Shown piece by piece: positions 33,317-45,362 of a DNA stretch of 64,000 bases (the stretch's first letter is position 1; each line of letters starts with the position of its first letter). The DNA lies in NCBI RefSeq assembly GCF_033473495.1, contig NC_088937.1, forward strand, positions 3,224,001 to 3,288,000, read 5' to 3'. Source of the stretch: Cercospora beticola (Eukaryota; Ascomycota; Dothideomycetes; Mycosphaerellales; Mycosphaerellaceae). The translations under genes were made by a program, and so were the position numbers. The notes beneath the pieces were generated by a model. That model made no database searches. It was not told where the DNA came from and saw nothing but the letters and a program-made list of their open reading frames with translations.

Positions 33317-34793
33317 ACGGACCACGATCTTGAACCAGTATTCGTTGAGACTACCATACGATGAGCAGCAATGGCTGCTATCGACCAGCATGGCATCACT
33401 TCCAGTGTCGGAACATGTCCGCACAGCAGAGATGTAAAAGCTCCGAGCAGCACAGGCAGTAAGATCTATTGCTGTATGCCTGATCTCACCACCTCGACCG
33501 TGGCAAGGAAGCAAATCGAGCGCAGGCAGAAGGCTCGAAAGAGAGCAATCGCATGGCTGTAGACACTTAAGGGGCCGAACCTCGCTCTTCCCTCCGAATC
33601 ATACCTCTCGGTGAGCTGGATATGGACACGAGATGGACGCATTGGATTCGGAACGCGCATCAATCTGATCAGATGGAGGCACTTGACAATGTACAGCGAA
33701 TAGTGGCTGGGTCTTGTGTATGTAGTCTAGGTAGCACATTCACTTGAATCAAAGTGAAGGCCGGCTGCACAGCATTGTCTTTCGATTTGAGTACCTGCAG
33801 CTTCGTGTAACTGTCGCAGACTCGAATGTCACTGATGGCGCCGCCGAACGCACGTGCCCAAGAACGCACGAGCTGGAATCCACGTTGTCGTCCGCGACGT
33901 CAGCAACGACTCTGATGTCGCGCAAGCAGTCCTCGCTGGCCGGGTGCTGGCCAATTATGGCACGTCGAGCTGTGTCTGTTTACGCTTTCCTTCGCTCCGT
34001 GCTGAGCAAGGCCACTACGTCACGAAGAGGTGCCGCAAGCAACCAAAATCCTGTCGCAAATGCAAGGCAGTCAGCAGACCGAGTCCATCACGGCGCAGCA
34101 TCACCAGATACGCAGACCAGCGGCGCGCCACCGAGTCCTGTCGTTGGCAGTGGAAGAATCCTCAGACGCCTCGTGCAGAAGTTGATGCTGAGGGGCGCGA
34201 GAAGTGAGGGCGAGGGGAGCAAGAATCGATAGAAATTTAGCTCGCTCCCGCGCCGCGCCTGGCAATTGCCCGCGCAGGGTCTTGGGGCAGAGGACTTCTG
34301 CTCTGCGACTCTGCCAGTGCGACCTGCTGCGGCAACACAACCTCACGACGACGTTGCTTCGAGTGCGACGATTGCACCATTGCACAGAGGCTTTTTGACA
34401 ATTCGACAACCCAGCGAGCGCGACGCCTCGACAGTGCCCGCGGCGGCTCATCAGCAGGCCGGCCACAGCCCACCTCCACCACTTTGCCCACCGCACCGAT
34501 TTCCACCGGGCTCGCAGCCATGTTACTGTAGGACGACGCGAGCAGGAGCTGCACCAAAACCACCGTCACTTCGGATCTCACTGTCAGTCGAGCCGCCGTT
34601 TGCCCCCAACTACGAGCTGCTCAGCCAATCGCATCTGTAGGACGCTGACCTCGTCCATTACCGCGACAGGCCTGATCCCGCTCCCTGATATTCGACGCTC
34701 GCCGAACCACCTTCTCGCCTTCTGCACCTCCCCTTTGCAGACCGACACACCAACACACCGCACCACACCCTGCGCCACGTCCATTGCGGCACC
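33317..34793. other. 1.5-kb intergenic region upstream of kap104
   Basis: Several overlapping short ORFs on both strands (longest 162 codons at 33744-34232) with arginine- and serine-rich text and no recognised motif. No RNA gene seen. Includes the promoter and 5' leader of kap104. Confidence 0.5.
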
Positions 34794-37662
34794 ATGGCGT
34801 GGCAGCCACAACAAGGGCCGCTCAACCAGCTGGCACAGTGCTTGCGCGACTCTCTCAGTGGCCATGACGTTCAAGCTCAAAAAAATGCCGACCAGGTGCG
34901 TGGAGTATTGCGAAAGCTTTGTACCTCGTGCTGACCTTGTCTAGATGCTGCGGCAAGCCAAAACCTCACCGGATATCAACAACTACTTAGTGTATCTCTG
35001 CACAACCCCCACCTCAAATACCGGGCTCGATCAAGCAGCATATCATGCAGCACGTAGTGCCGCCGCGATTCTGCTCAAGAACAACATCAAAACTTCATAT
35101 AAATCATTACCAGAGCCGAGCAAGGCTTATATCAAAGCGAACGTGCTGCAAGGACTCCAGGACCGCAACACGCAAATTCGAAACTACATCGGAAATGTGG
35201 TCACCGAAATCGTGCGGCAAGGTGGCATCATGGGTTGGCCGCAAGTCCTGTCTGAGCTCGTCGGAATGATCGCGAATCAAAGCGGTGAAGCCTCACAGGA
35301 AACCCAAGACGGCGCCATGAGTGCACTGTTCAAGATCTGTGAAGATAACCGCAAAGCTCTCGACAAAGAATATCAAGGCCAGCGGCCTTTGGCTTCTCTC
35401 CTACCAGAGCTGCTCAAATTCACGCGACACGACAATCCCAAGGTTCGCTCTCGAGCACTGGCCGCTGTGAATGTCTTCCTAGTCGAGCCAGTTGCGGTGA
35501 CCTTCCAGGAGAACATCAATGAGATCCTGCCAGAAATCGTTCGCCTGTCTCAAGATAGCAATGACGACGTGCGGCGATTCGTCTGTCGGTCCTTTGCACT
35601 TCTCGCGGATTCTCTACCTCATGTGCTCGTACCGCACGTGGAAGGCGTCATTGAGTATACCTTGACCCAACAGCAAGATCGACACAACCAGGAACTGGCT
35701 CTTGACGCTGCCGAGTTCTTTTTCGAGTCCAGCAGCAACGCAGTGCTTCGAGACGCGCTCGGGCCCTATCTTCCCCGCATTGTCCCCGTCCTTTTGAACT
35801 GTATGGTGTACAGTGAGGACGACCAACTCAGACTAGAAGGCGACGAAGAGGATGCTGAGCTCGAGGACGAAGAGAAGGACATCAAGCCGACCTTCGCCAA
35901 GGATAAGGCTGGTCGAGCCGACGCTTCGAACGGAGCACAAACTAATGGCCAGTCCCAGCCCGCCGTCAACGGCTTCGCTTACGAGGATGACGATCTCAGT
36001 GAAGGCGAAGTGGACGAGGATGAAGATTTTGACGAAATCGATCCCGAAGAGGAATGGAACTTACGCAAATGCTCGGCGGCTTCTCTCGATAGCCTTGCGA
36101 CACATTTCCATGGCTCTGTCTTCCAGGAAGTGCTTCCATGGCTAGTGGAAAACTTCAAGCATCAAGACTGGTCAAATCGGGAGGCGGCAGTTCTGGCCTT
36201 GGGCGCGATAGGTCCTGGCTGCATGGACAACATTACGCCACATTTGCCCGAGCTCATTCCACTTATGTTGGCATTGCTGAACGACCCTCAACCCGTTGTC
36301 AGACAGATCACTTGTTGGTCACTCAGTCGCTTTGCGTTCTGGGCAGCCCATGATCCGAATGCTCCGAGGGATCAGTTCTTCGAACCCCTTATGCAGGGTC
36401 TGCTGCAGCGCATGCTTGACCACAACAAAAAAGTACAGCAGTCCGCAGCTTCAGCTTTCGCGGCTCTGGAGGAAAAGGCCAACGCTGCCCTTGCTCCATA
36501 CTGCACGATCATTCTTCAACACTTCGTCAAATGCTTTGGCAAGTATAAGGACAAGAACATGTACATCTTGTACGACTGTGTGCAGACACTGGCTGAGCAT
36601 GCGTCCCCCAAACTTGCCGAGCCGGAGAACGTCAATCTACTTATGCCTGCTCTGATAAACCGTTGGCAGCATGTGCAGGATCAGTCGCGCGAAATGTTCC
36701 CGCTGCTGGAGTGCCTCTCATTCGTGGCCACCGCACTTGGTCCTCAATTTGCCCCATTTGCGGAGCCGCTCTTCAATCGCTGCATTAGACTCATCCAACA
36801 GAACCTGGAAGATGGTGCCAGCGCAGAGCAATCGTTCATGGACCAGCCGGACAAGGATTTCTTGGTCACGAGCCTGGACCTTCTGAGTTCGATCATTCAA
36901 GCCTTGGACGAGCAGCAAAGTGCCAGACTTGCCGGCAGCGCGCAGCCAAACATGTTCCAGATGTTGGCGTATTGCATGCAAGACTCGAGCAACGACGTCC
37001 GCCAATCGGCCTACGCCTTGCTTGGGGACTGTGCCATCTACATTTTCCCCCAGCTCCAGCAATACCTGTCCGAGGTACTCAACATTTTGATTCAGCAACT
37101 CGGGTTGAACGACGTGCAAAACGACCCAGAATCGACATTTCGTGTGATTAACAATGCTTGCTGGTCCTGCGGAGAAATTTCGATGCGGCAGAAGGAGGGC
37201 ATGGCTCCATTTGTTGACAAGCTGCTGGAGAAGCTGGCTGTCATTATTTTCAGCAACGAAGTGCCAGAATCGCTCAACGAAAACGCAGCAATAGCTCTCG
37301 GACGACTGGGACTTGGCTGCCATGAACAGCTTGCGCCCCACCTTGCCAACTTTGCGCCGGCCTTCCTCAAGTACATGCAGAAGGTGGCGTGGACAGACGA
37401 GAAGGGTCACGCGTACAAAGGCTTCTGCAAGGTCGTTTTGGACAACCCTGCCGCCCTCGAACAGTGTCTCCTGGACTTCTTTGGTGAGATCGCCAACGCC
37501 CACGGTGTATTCCTGGCTAGCATGCAGGAAGATGGGCCACTTCAAGACTTCGAGCAGGTCTTGATGAAGTACAAGCAGATGATCGGTAGCGGCTTCGACG
37601 ATTATCTGCACAATCTCCCACCAGCACAGGAGATGGCTCTTCGTCAGCTGTACTCCCTTTAG
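34794..37662 (+). CDS. kap104: Transportin / karyopherin beta-2 (Kap104)
   Basis: Exons 34794-34895 and 34945-37662, 939 residues. The 49-nt intron is GTGCGT...GCTGAC...TCTAG, phase 0, adding MAWQPQQGPLNQLAQCLRDS, the family's first HEAT helix, before MLRQAKTSPDINNYLVYL. Transportin imports cargo with PY-type nuclear localisation signals, mainly RNA-binding proteins, and releases it on RanGTP. HEAT repeats run through the protein; the long acidic insertion near residues 325-400 (EGDEEDAELEDEEKD, then SEGEVDEDEDFDEIDPEEEW) is the H8 loop that couples RanGTP to cargo release. Ends with the conserved LPPAQEMALRQLYSL. Length is normal. Confidence 0.96.
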
Positions 37663-38952
37663 GAGAGGGAGTCAGCTGTGGCGACGTTCACGGCCCCACG
37701 CTACGCCTATGCATTTGCGGGATGATAGCGCTCGGTCGCTCGAGGCTGGCGGTGCTCCAACACATCTACAACACAGCAATTTTGCTCGGCGTTGTTTGCT
37801 TACGATACCAATTTAGATAGCGAGGTCTTCGGTGTAGCGTTCTTGTTTTTTATTCTCAGCGTAGCATCTGCTCGCATTAGGCGGCAGCGTCAAAAGAATG
37901 TCATGGCACGGCGTTTGGTATGAAGACGGCGCAGTCGCATCTGGGGGCGTGGCGGCCTGAGTATTGCTGGAGGATGCAGATCGGAGACTGCGTCTACGCG
38001 GAATGACCATACGAGGAAAAGTACAGCGGGAATATATTTGCTGGGAAGTGACAGATGATGGGCTACATCCAGGCGGAGGAGGCTCTGAAGCTGCTGCGCA
38101 GGAGTAGCCGCGCGCCAGCAACGGCGCTTTTGGAAGCGTTGCGAACATGTAGATAGCGCCATAGCTCGTCAATGATGGGCTCGCAGGAGCGACGAGCAAT
38201 GAAACATGCCATCGACACTTCCAGACGCGTGTTTCACGTTCGACAGCGGCACATGGAGAGTCATGGCCAAAGTGGTACAGCAGTGATTGATCTGCAGAGC
38301 GACAGCCACGATCGACCCCACTCCGGCCAACCCTGCTTGGCATCCGTGCGGTCGTCAGCGTCAGCGGTGTTTGTCGGTGGCACAGTCGACAGGCGGCAAT
38401 GGCGATGGCGGTGGTGGTGGTGGTCGATATGCCATGAGATTCCTGTTCACGTGCTGCTATACTTCACAGCAGAACAGAACAGAACACACGCAGACTGCTG
38501 CAGCGAAGTCCGCGAAGGCACGTGTGTCCCAGGGAATTAGGCGTCGATCCACGCCCGACTGCCAATCGCAAGCGGCGGAAGGAGTCCCCATAGCGTCACT
38601 CAGGCCCAGCCAACGGACTGACCCTCTCGCTCTCACCTCACGCCGCACGCATACGCACACCCACCCACCGACGCCGTTGCATCACCCCAGCGACCGCGCT
38701 GGGAATCTTGGGAACTTGCATTCGCCGGCCATTGAGGGCGACATTGGCGATCCGCCCGGAGCATTGTCAGCCCAGCGCCTCAGGAACGCCCGCGTGTGTC
38801 CGGACGGAGGCACCACCTACCTACTTTGTTTTGGCTGCCACTGCCTTCTACCACCTCCTCCGCCAGCATATGGCCACAGCACGATAATCGCATAGCACTT
38901 ATACCACGACCACCCGCGCACACAGAACGAAGCCGCTTGCGCACGCATTCAC
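37663..38952. other. 1.3-kb intergenic region
   Basis: Upstream of the Ssh4-type gene. It holds short low-complexity stretches, such as a GGTGGT run at about 38410-38424 and AGAAC repeats near 38470, and long but uncharacterised open frames on both strands. No RNA gene recognised. Confidence 0.5.
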
Positions 38953-40623
38953 ATGCCCATGGCGCAGGCTGCGCTCGGGTATGATGGTTCGCCTTCCACA
39001 ACTCTGGCGACATCCCTCGTGGCCGCAACGACGCCTGTCATGACCACGACCGGAGTACATGTGGAAGTCGACCGACAACGATGGCATAGACATGGCGACA
39101 AGTGGGCGGAATGGAGGAATTCACATCAGACCATCCGCGCCGTCGGACTCGGCAGTACCGGTAAAGGCATACTGATAGGAATGCTGTCTGCCTTTGGCTC
39201 TGCTGCCCTGGTCGGAATTATCATTGCCATTGTCTACTTCTTCAGATACACCAGCCGTGGTCGAATCTTCCTGGATCGCATATCACGCCCAGGAGAGTTC
39301 GACGATGAGCAGAGCTTCTTGCGCGAGGAGGAAGAAGCCCTTGCCGAGATGGACGACTTACAGCGAGCGGAATACTTCAGAGCCAAAGGTGAGAGACCTG
39401 ATTTCATACGCACCTGTGGCGCATGTCGCTGACTTAGTCTCCAAACAGCATTCGTACAGCACAACCCCCCGGAATCCGTACAAACCGACATATCGTTATC
39501 ACAATTCTTGGCGATACAAGAGAAGGGAGTCTCAGCATGGGAGTTCGAGCCGGAACTGGAGATCGCCAACTGCTTCGTGGAGGCTAGGACAGAGATTGAG
39601 TTCTTTGATTCGGAGTGCAGTGTACAGAGCAACCTGCCCATTCCGAAGCAGAACGAGGTATACTACTGGGAGGCCAAGCTATACGACAAACCAGATTCGA
39701 CACTGGTGAGCATCGGGTTAACGACGAAACCCTACCCGCTCTTCCGACTCCCTGGACTGCACAAATACTCCATTGCGTATCTATCCACAGGTCAACGCAA
39801 GTTTAATCAGCCCTTCACCTCGACAAATTATGGACCTCCATTCGTGCAAGGCGACGTCGTCGGCGTTGGATACAGACCTAGGACTGGGACAATATTCTTC
39901 ACGAGGAATGGTAAGAAGTTGGAAGATGTTTGTCATGGAATGAAGCTGCACAACTTCTTCCCCACGGTTGGAGCGAACGGACCTGCAAACATCCATGTGA
40001 ACTTTGGGCAAATGGGCTTCGTCTTCATCGAGGCGAACGTAAAGAAGTGGGGTCTTGCACCAATGACTGGCAGTCTAGCGCCGCCTCCTCCATATGGTAG
40101 CGAAGCCGGCAGCATACTCCTCGAAGGCGGCCGTGAGGGCGTCAGAGAAGGAATGGGATGGGCACCTGGACATGGCAGATCACATAGTGGTGCGATCAGA
40201 TTGCAAGGCCGACCTACGAGGAGTCCAGGACCAGAGCGCTCGCCTACGGACATTTCACTTGCACAGCTCAATATTTTGGACATGCAAGATGATGTGGAAG
40301 AAGAGGAAGAAGACGTTGGAGAGGGCACGAGTGAAGCTGCAAGCAGTCAGATCTATATGAACCCTGGCCTACCATTGGAACCTGCAGACCATCCACCTCC
40401 AGACTACGAAAGCCCAGACGAGGACGAGAACGGAGACGATGACGACGACTCGGACATGACAGCCCGACCTCGTGCCGGAACAAACGCTTCAGAATACAGT
40501 GAGCGGACCAGATTGCTGCACAATTATAGCCCGCCCATTCCTACCTACGAAGCGGCAGTCAGCGATGTCGAAGCCGGTCGGGGTAGGAGTTCGACCAGAA
40601 CGCGTCCGAGAAGCGAGTCATGA
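38953..40623 (+). CDS. ssh4: Ssh4/Ear1-type SPRY-domain adaptor of Rsp5 ubiquitin ligase
   Basis: Exons 38953-39388 and 39449-40623, 536 residues. The intron GTGAGA...GCTGAC...ACAG restores RAKAFVQHNPPESVQTDISL. Seen: one membrane helix near residues 73-98 (GILIGMLSAFGSAALVGIIIA), a DDEQSFLREEEEAL stretch, then a SPRY domain about residues 150-350 (YYWEAKLYDKP, SIGLTTKPYP, GDVVGVGYRPRTGTIFFTRNGK). The cytosolic tail carries PPPY in LAPPPPYGSE, and PPDY, which suit binding to WW domains. Yeast Ssh4 works at endosomes and the vacuole, directing Rsp5 to membrane transporters for degradation; the same role is inferred here. Confidence 0.92.
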
Positions 40624-41314
40624 CACGACACACAGAAACTGAAGCAAGCGAGCATAATCCTTTAATCGAGGAAATAGTACTGTTTTCCGGGACCGGCGGG
40701 CGTTTATGGGGAAATTTTTCTCATCTTTTTTTGCATGACACATATGGGCGGAGCGCATGAGTAAAGCGTAGCAACCAGCAGCGGACCGATTCGATGAGAG
40801 AGGATATCGAAAAAGGGGATTTCTCTGAAAAGAATTGAAATTATTCGAGGATGAAAGGGAGAGACTGAGGGGAGGCAACTATACCCTGCGAAAGCTTTTG
40901 AGTTGTGTTGAGCGGCTAATGGAAGCGCTGTACCTACCAAAATTTCGCTTGAGCCTTGTCTATTGCCTCGACTCGCTTACGGCAGCTACGATGCTCCTTG
41001 AAGTGTTGCTGCGGTTTGTGGGTTGGAATGGGATAGACGGGGGCAATTTATGAATATTATGACGAATGCAAATGGAGAGACTTTTGATCGAAGCTGTCCT
41101 TTGGAGTTGGAGGCGGGCTTCAGGGTGGAGGTGTTGTCGACGATTGCTTGCTGCCAGCTGACTAGCGAATAGCTCCACGTCGACCAGCTTGGAGTTTCAG
41201 TTGAACGATATGAATGCGATCAGTGGTGTCCTAGACCCTTCCTAGCGATCCCAACGAAGGACAAATGAAGAGTGACGACACCGGCTCGCGCATAGTGTGA
41301 GCGTAGAGGCGTAC
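40624..41314. other. Intergenic region
   Basis: 691 bases, nothing recognised. Confidence 0.5.
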
Positions 41315-43132
41315 ATGAATAAGGCAAGTTGGGCGCAGTCCCTCACATCCAATCCTCAACACTCTTTCACTTCCGCCATCAATAATCACGGGTGCATCAT
41401 GACAGCTGACTGCATGACCACCTGGCGCGGGTCCGCCGACTCCGTGCTCGCTGGAGTAGCGAACGTTACTTCCGCCCCTCGACTGGGCCCGCCGCAACTA
41501 CCGCGCACTGGCGGGTTGCGTAATCCCGCTGGCAAACAAACGCCGCCAATTCCAACCTCGCTGCCTCTTCTCGACAACAACAACAACGTTCGGCGCAGCA
41601 ACAAGCTGCCATCGATCACCATGCCGTCGGCTGACGCGACACATATGAAGGACATCCTTGGTCGGCTGGCTGGCGTCAACTTGCGTGACTCGAACCCGAA
41701 AGACGAAGACTCCGGCGGTGCACCGATCGACTTCCTGACCTTCAAGCGCTCGTTGACCGCCTCTGCGTCTCCATCACTGGCAGCGTCCTCCTCTGGTGAA
41801 TCCTCTAGTGACCTGTCCGTCCAAGGCAATGTTTATTTTACAACTGCGAGACCCAGCTTGGTCTACATTCAGTCCGAGACCTCTTCCGAGATCGGCTCAC
41901 CGCAGGAGAAGTGAGTGCCTCCCAGCAAGATCGACTGTCGCATTACTGACACGCGCAGCTTCTCAAGTGCATCGCCTCTCGCTCGCTCTACTGAGCAGGT
42001 CGTGCCCTCAGATGTTCCGGCCTGTCTGGATGTCAAGTTCAGCCCGATCCTGCATCCGCCGCGCTATGGCCTGGTCATACAGAACCATGGGGTGGATATT
42101 GGTGGCGGCTTCATCAACGTGACATTCGTCAATTGCCGCTTCGACCCTCATCAGCCGACTATATTCGACAATTGCTCAATCAGAAACACTACCTTCAAGA
42201 ATTGTGATTTTCGTGAAGTCGCGCTAGAGAACGTGGCTATGGATGGCAATACGTTCACCGATTGTAGCTTCAACTGCACCTGGAAGAACCGCAAACTTGC
42301 TGTGAACTATCCTTGGACAGACGAAACGTTCAAAGACATCTCAGTCCACGATGACATAGCAGCAGAGATTGTGGCGATGAACAAAACTCGAAAAGAAGCT
42401 GAAGAAGCAAAGATTGCGAATCCGCCTCCAGAAGAGCGTCATCGCAGCGGGTGGGGCAACATCAAAGGGTTTGAGAGCGCTGCAAACGACAGCGAGAATT
42501 ATAACTTTGTGGAGCCCATCGCGATGAGCAACGAGCCGTACAGGATACCACTGGCATTGGGAAAGGGCTTGACCTTCGACAACACCCCAGCTGCTGGCTT
42601 GTTTATCACGGACGGGTCCGGTTGCAGAATCGAGAACGTGCAGTTCATCCGTTGCACCTTCAAGAATACTACATTCGACACTTGTCACCTCGTCATTGTT
42701 ATCTTCCAGGACTGCCAGTTTGACAACGCAAGCTTCAAAGAGGTCGTCATCACAGACCGGACATATCAAAAAGCATGGTTCGATGGCTGTGATTGGAAGT
42801 GGCGAGAGCTGCAGTCCAACAATGCTCCCATTTCTGGTACATATCGACAAGGAGGACTGAACGGAGTCCGTTTCCCAGAGATTATGCTCCAGTGGGCAAA
42901 GGCCCAGAAGAAGAAGGCTGCATCCCGTGATCGACAGGCACTTGTCATACGCCCTCCGACGAAGTACCAGAAGAACAAAGAGCGTCGAGATATCAGTGTG
43001 AAGAACGCTGCAGAAGTCATGCGTGAGCAGTTGGGTGCGGGTGAGATGAAGAAGACACTGGTACAGCCCCGTGCCGTGGGGAGGCGAAAGGGAGATGTCG
43101 GCACCACTTTCGTTACGGTGTCCTTTGACTAA
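41315..43132 (+). CDS. Pentapeptide-repeat-like fungal protein
   Basis: Exons 41315-41910 and 41959-43132, up to 589 residues; intron GTGAGT...ACTGAC...GCAG, phase 2. The start is uncertain: ATGs at 41315, 41399 and 41414 are all in frame. The first 200 residues are disordered and serine-rich. The second exon has two blocks of roughly five-residue periodic text with Cys/Asn/Phe: FVNCRFDPHQPTIFDNCSIRNTTFKNCDFREV..., and later FIRCTFKNTTFDTCHLVIVIFQDCQFDNASFKE. That periodicity is typical of right-handed quadrilateral beta-helix (pentapeptide) proteins. A basic helical linker (KTRKEAEEAKIANPPPEER) separates them, and the tail is basic. No function is known for such fungal proteins. Confidence 0.75.
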
Positions 43133-43435
43133 TGTCGGCGATCGTCATATGAGATCTGGATGGCTCTACTCGGTGGGACGGAATGCAATGCATTGAGAGG
43201 CAGGATACGAGCGCGAGCTCGCTCATGTGGAAGCAACACACTTTCATTGGAAGTCGGGAATTCTGCCATGATGGAAGTTGCCGATATTAGCGTGAACGAG
43301 GCTACATGAGTCTGTCGACGTTGAATTGTAGACACTCCAATAGGCTGTCAAAGACTTGTCGGTACTATACAATACGTGCATACATAAACCTCTCGATTGA
43401 GTCGCAGTCCACGTTTTCCATCATATTACATACAC
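43133..43435. other. Convergent spacer
   Basis: 303 bases between two converging stop codons; nothing recognised. Confidence 0.5.
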
Positions 43436-45362
43436 TTAATGGCGTCGTCCCCTGCTCTGGCTCCGAGCTCTGCCATCGGAGAGTGCTTGCACAAAAGAAA
43501 CTGGCGCGGTGCCATCACTGTAGATCTCTGACTTTTTCTCGTCTTCACTGCTGCTTCCGCTACTATCACTGCGAGCCTTTTCGGGCCTCACTCCGGAAGC
43601 CGGACCCAAAGTCGTAACATCACCTTCGGAGTCTTCAACTTCATTCGAGAAGCGGACATGTCGCTGATGCCATTCCGAAGCCTCGTAATCGTACGGAGTC
43701 TCTTCATCCCCAGCACCATACCAAAGTGGAAGATCCGCAGCGGCTTTCCTAACGTCTAACCAAGGTCTCGGAGAAGAATTGGCTGTGAAGAAAATGTAAT
43801 CGACTTCTTCCAAACAACGCATACTAGTCTCGGGATAGAGGAAGTAAATCATCGGTAAGATCGCAGCGTTGGTCGCGATGAAGATTATGTAGGATCTCCA
43901 GGTACTGGTTGCGAATGCCACGGGACCGACAATGACGACCATGAAATTGCCAAGCCAGTTGGCGCCTGTAGAGAGGGCGTTTGCTGGGCCACGGATTCGG
44001 AGAGGGACGATTTCGACTTGGTAGAGCCAGGAGATACCTTGCCAGCCGATTGCCCAGGCGCAGCAGAAGAGCCAGATGAAGGCTGTGCCTGCGTCGAGGG
44101 AAGGGCGGGTGTGGATTTTGAGCATGATGCAGAGGACGATCATCTGGGAGTAATAGGTGTAAGCGATAGTCACTGTCTCACAGGTGGTGGCTTGGGTAGG
44201 GGTTCCACCTATAACTTTACTCACGCAGAAGAGCATTCCGGCTGTGCCGAACATAAGAAGGGCTCGACGGCCACAAATGCGATCTATGCAGAAGACTGCG
44301 ATGAACGAGGCGAGGAAGAAGGCTGTTCCGGCTCCGGCGGCGAGGAGACGGGCTTCCCAGTCGCCCCAGAGGTATTGTTGTTGGAACATAGCGGCATAAT
44401 ATTGCGTCATCTGGCGCGATAGGTGTAAGCAATAGTCACTGTCTCACATATGGTGGCACGGTAGGGTTTCCACCTATGACTTTACTCACGAAGACTATGC
44501 CGCAGAGTTGGGAGCTGAATTGGAGGACGACGGCGAGGACTACACGATGGAAGTCGCGATAGTCGCCCATTTTGAAGAGGTTGGAGAAACTGGCTCCGGC
44601 CATTTCGATAACAGCGTCTTTGATTTGGAGGAATTCTTGGTGGACGTCGCGGGTGTTGGAGTCAGTATTGTTCAGAGCTCCGAGGATCTTGAGTGCCTGA
44701 GCTTCGCGACCTTGGAGGATGAGCCATCGTGGTGACTCAGGCATGAAGGCGACTATTCCAGCGGCGAGGAAGATGAGACCGACTTGGAGGGCGATGGGTA
44801 CTCGCCAGGCTGCTGAGCTGGGCTCTAGCCATGCGAAAGCAAAGTCCACCCAGTAGGCCATGGTCATGCCGGCAGCAGTGGTGGCACCGGCAGAGATCAT
44901 GAGAAGAGTACCTCTTCGGTGAGCTTTGGTGCATTCGGCTTGCCATGCGGGCATAGTTGCACAATTGAACCCGTTTCCGATTCCAGCGATCAGTCTTCCG
45001 GCCAGGAATTGTCCCCAAACGAAAGAAGCACATTGCATGACTTCACCGATGAGAAGAAGTGCCAACCCAATAATGACCATTTTCCTGCGCCCCACGCTGT
45101 CGCCAATGAAGACTGCAATCATTGCGGAGACGAAACAACCCAGATTCCAGGCTGCCACAGTGAAGCTGATCATTCGGACCTTGGAGAGGTCTGTCGGACT
45201 GTCGGCCAAGTCGATCCTGGGGAACTGACGGAAGAAGCCCGGCATTGTGAGAAACCCTCCCATCAGGCCTTGGTCATAGCCATAGAGGAAGAAAATGAGG
45301 CCAGTGACGAGGGCGATGGCGTGGGAGAGGCTTTGGCCTCGCAGGCCTAGGAATTCCTGCAT
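43436..45362 (-). CDS. MFS sugar-porter-type transporter
   Basis: Exons 45362-44490, 44410-44225 and 44143-43436, 588 residues, all introns phase 0. Both introns are introner-like elements. Splicing restores QLCGIVFMTQYYAAMF (helix 7 region) and GTAGMLFCMIVLCIML (helix 8). Seen: helix 1 GLIFFLYGYDQGLMGG with the sugar-porter GYDQG; SVGRRKMVIIG after helix 2; GRLIAGIGNGF; PESPRWLILQGR before the central loop; PLRIRGPANAL; FLYPETS after helix 12. These are sugar-porter signatures (hexose or polyol proton symport at the plasma membrane). The last 110 residues are an acidic, serine-rich cytosolic tail. The ATG at 45428 is an alternative start, but MQEFLGLRGQSL begins closer to family norm. Confidence 0.92.
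44144..44224 (-). repeat. Introner-like element a (MFS intron 2)
   Basis: 81 nt, GTGAGT to CAG, with CTTAC as branch candidate. It has no stop in the host frame. Internal GGTGG and CCACC can pair. Same family as elements b to e. Confidence 0.9.
44411..44489 (-). repeat. Introner-like element b (MFS intron 1)
   Basis: 79 nt, GTGAGT to CAG. Aligns to element a along its whole length with small indels. Confidence 0.9.

Noticed and set aside
36718..37611. 297-codon minus-strand ORF opposite kap104
   Set aside because: Antisense to conserved HEAT repeats; no recognisable motif.
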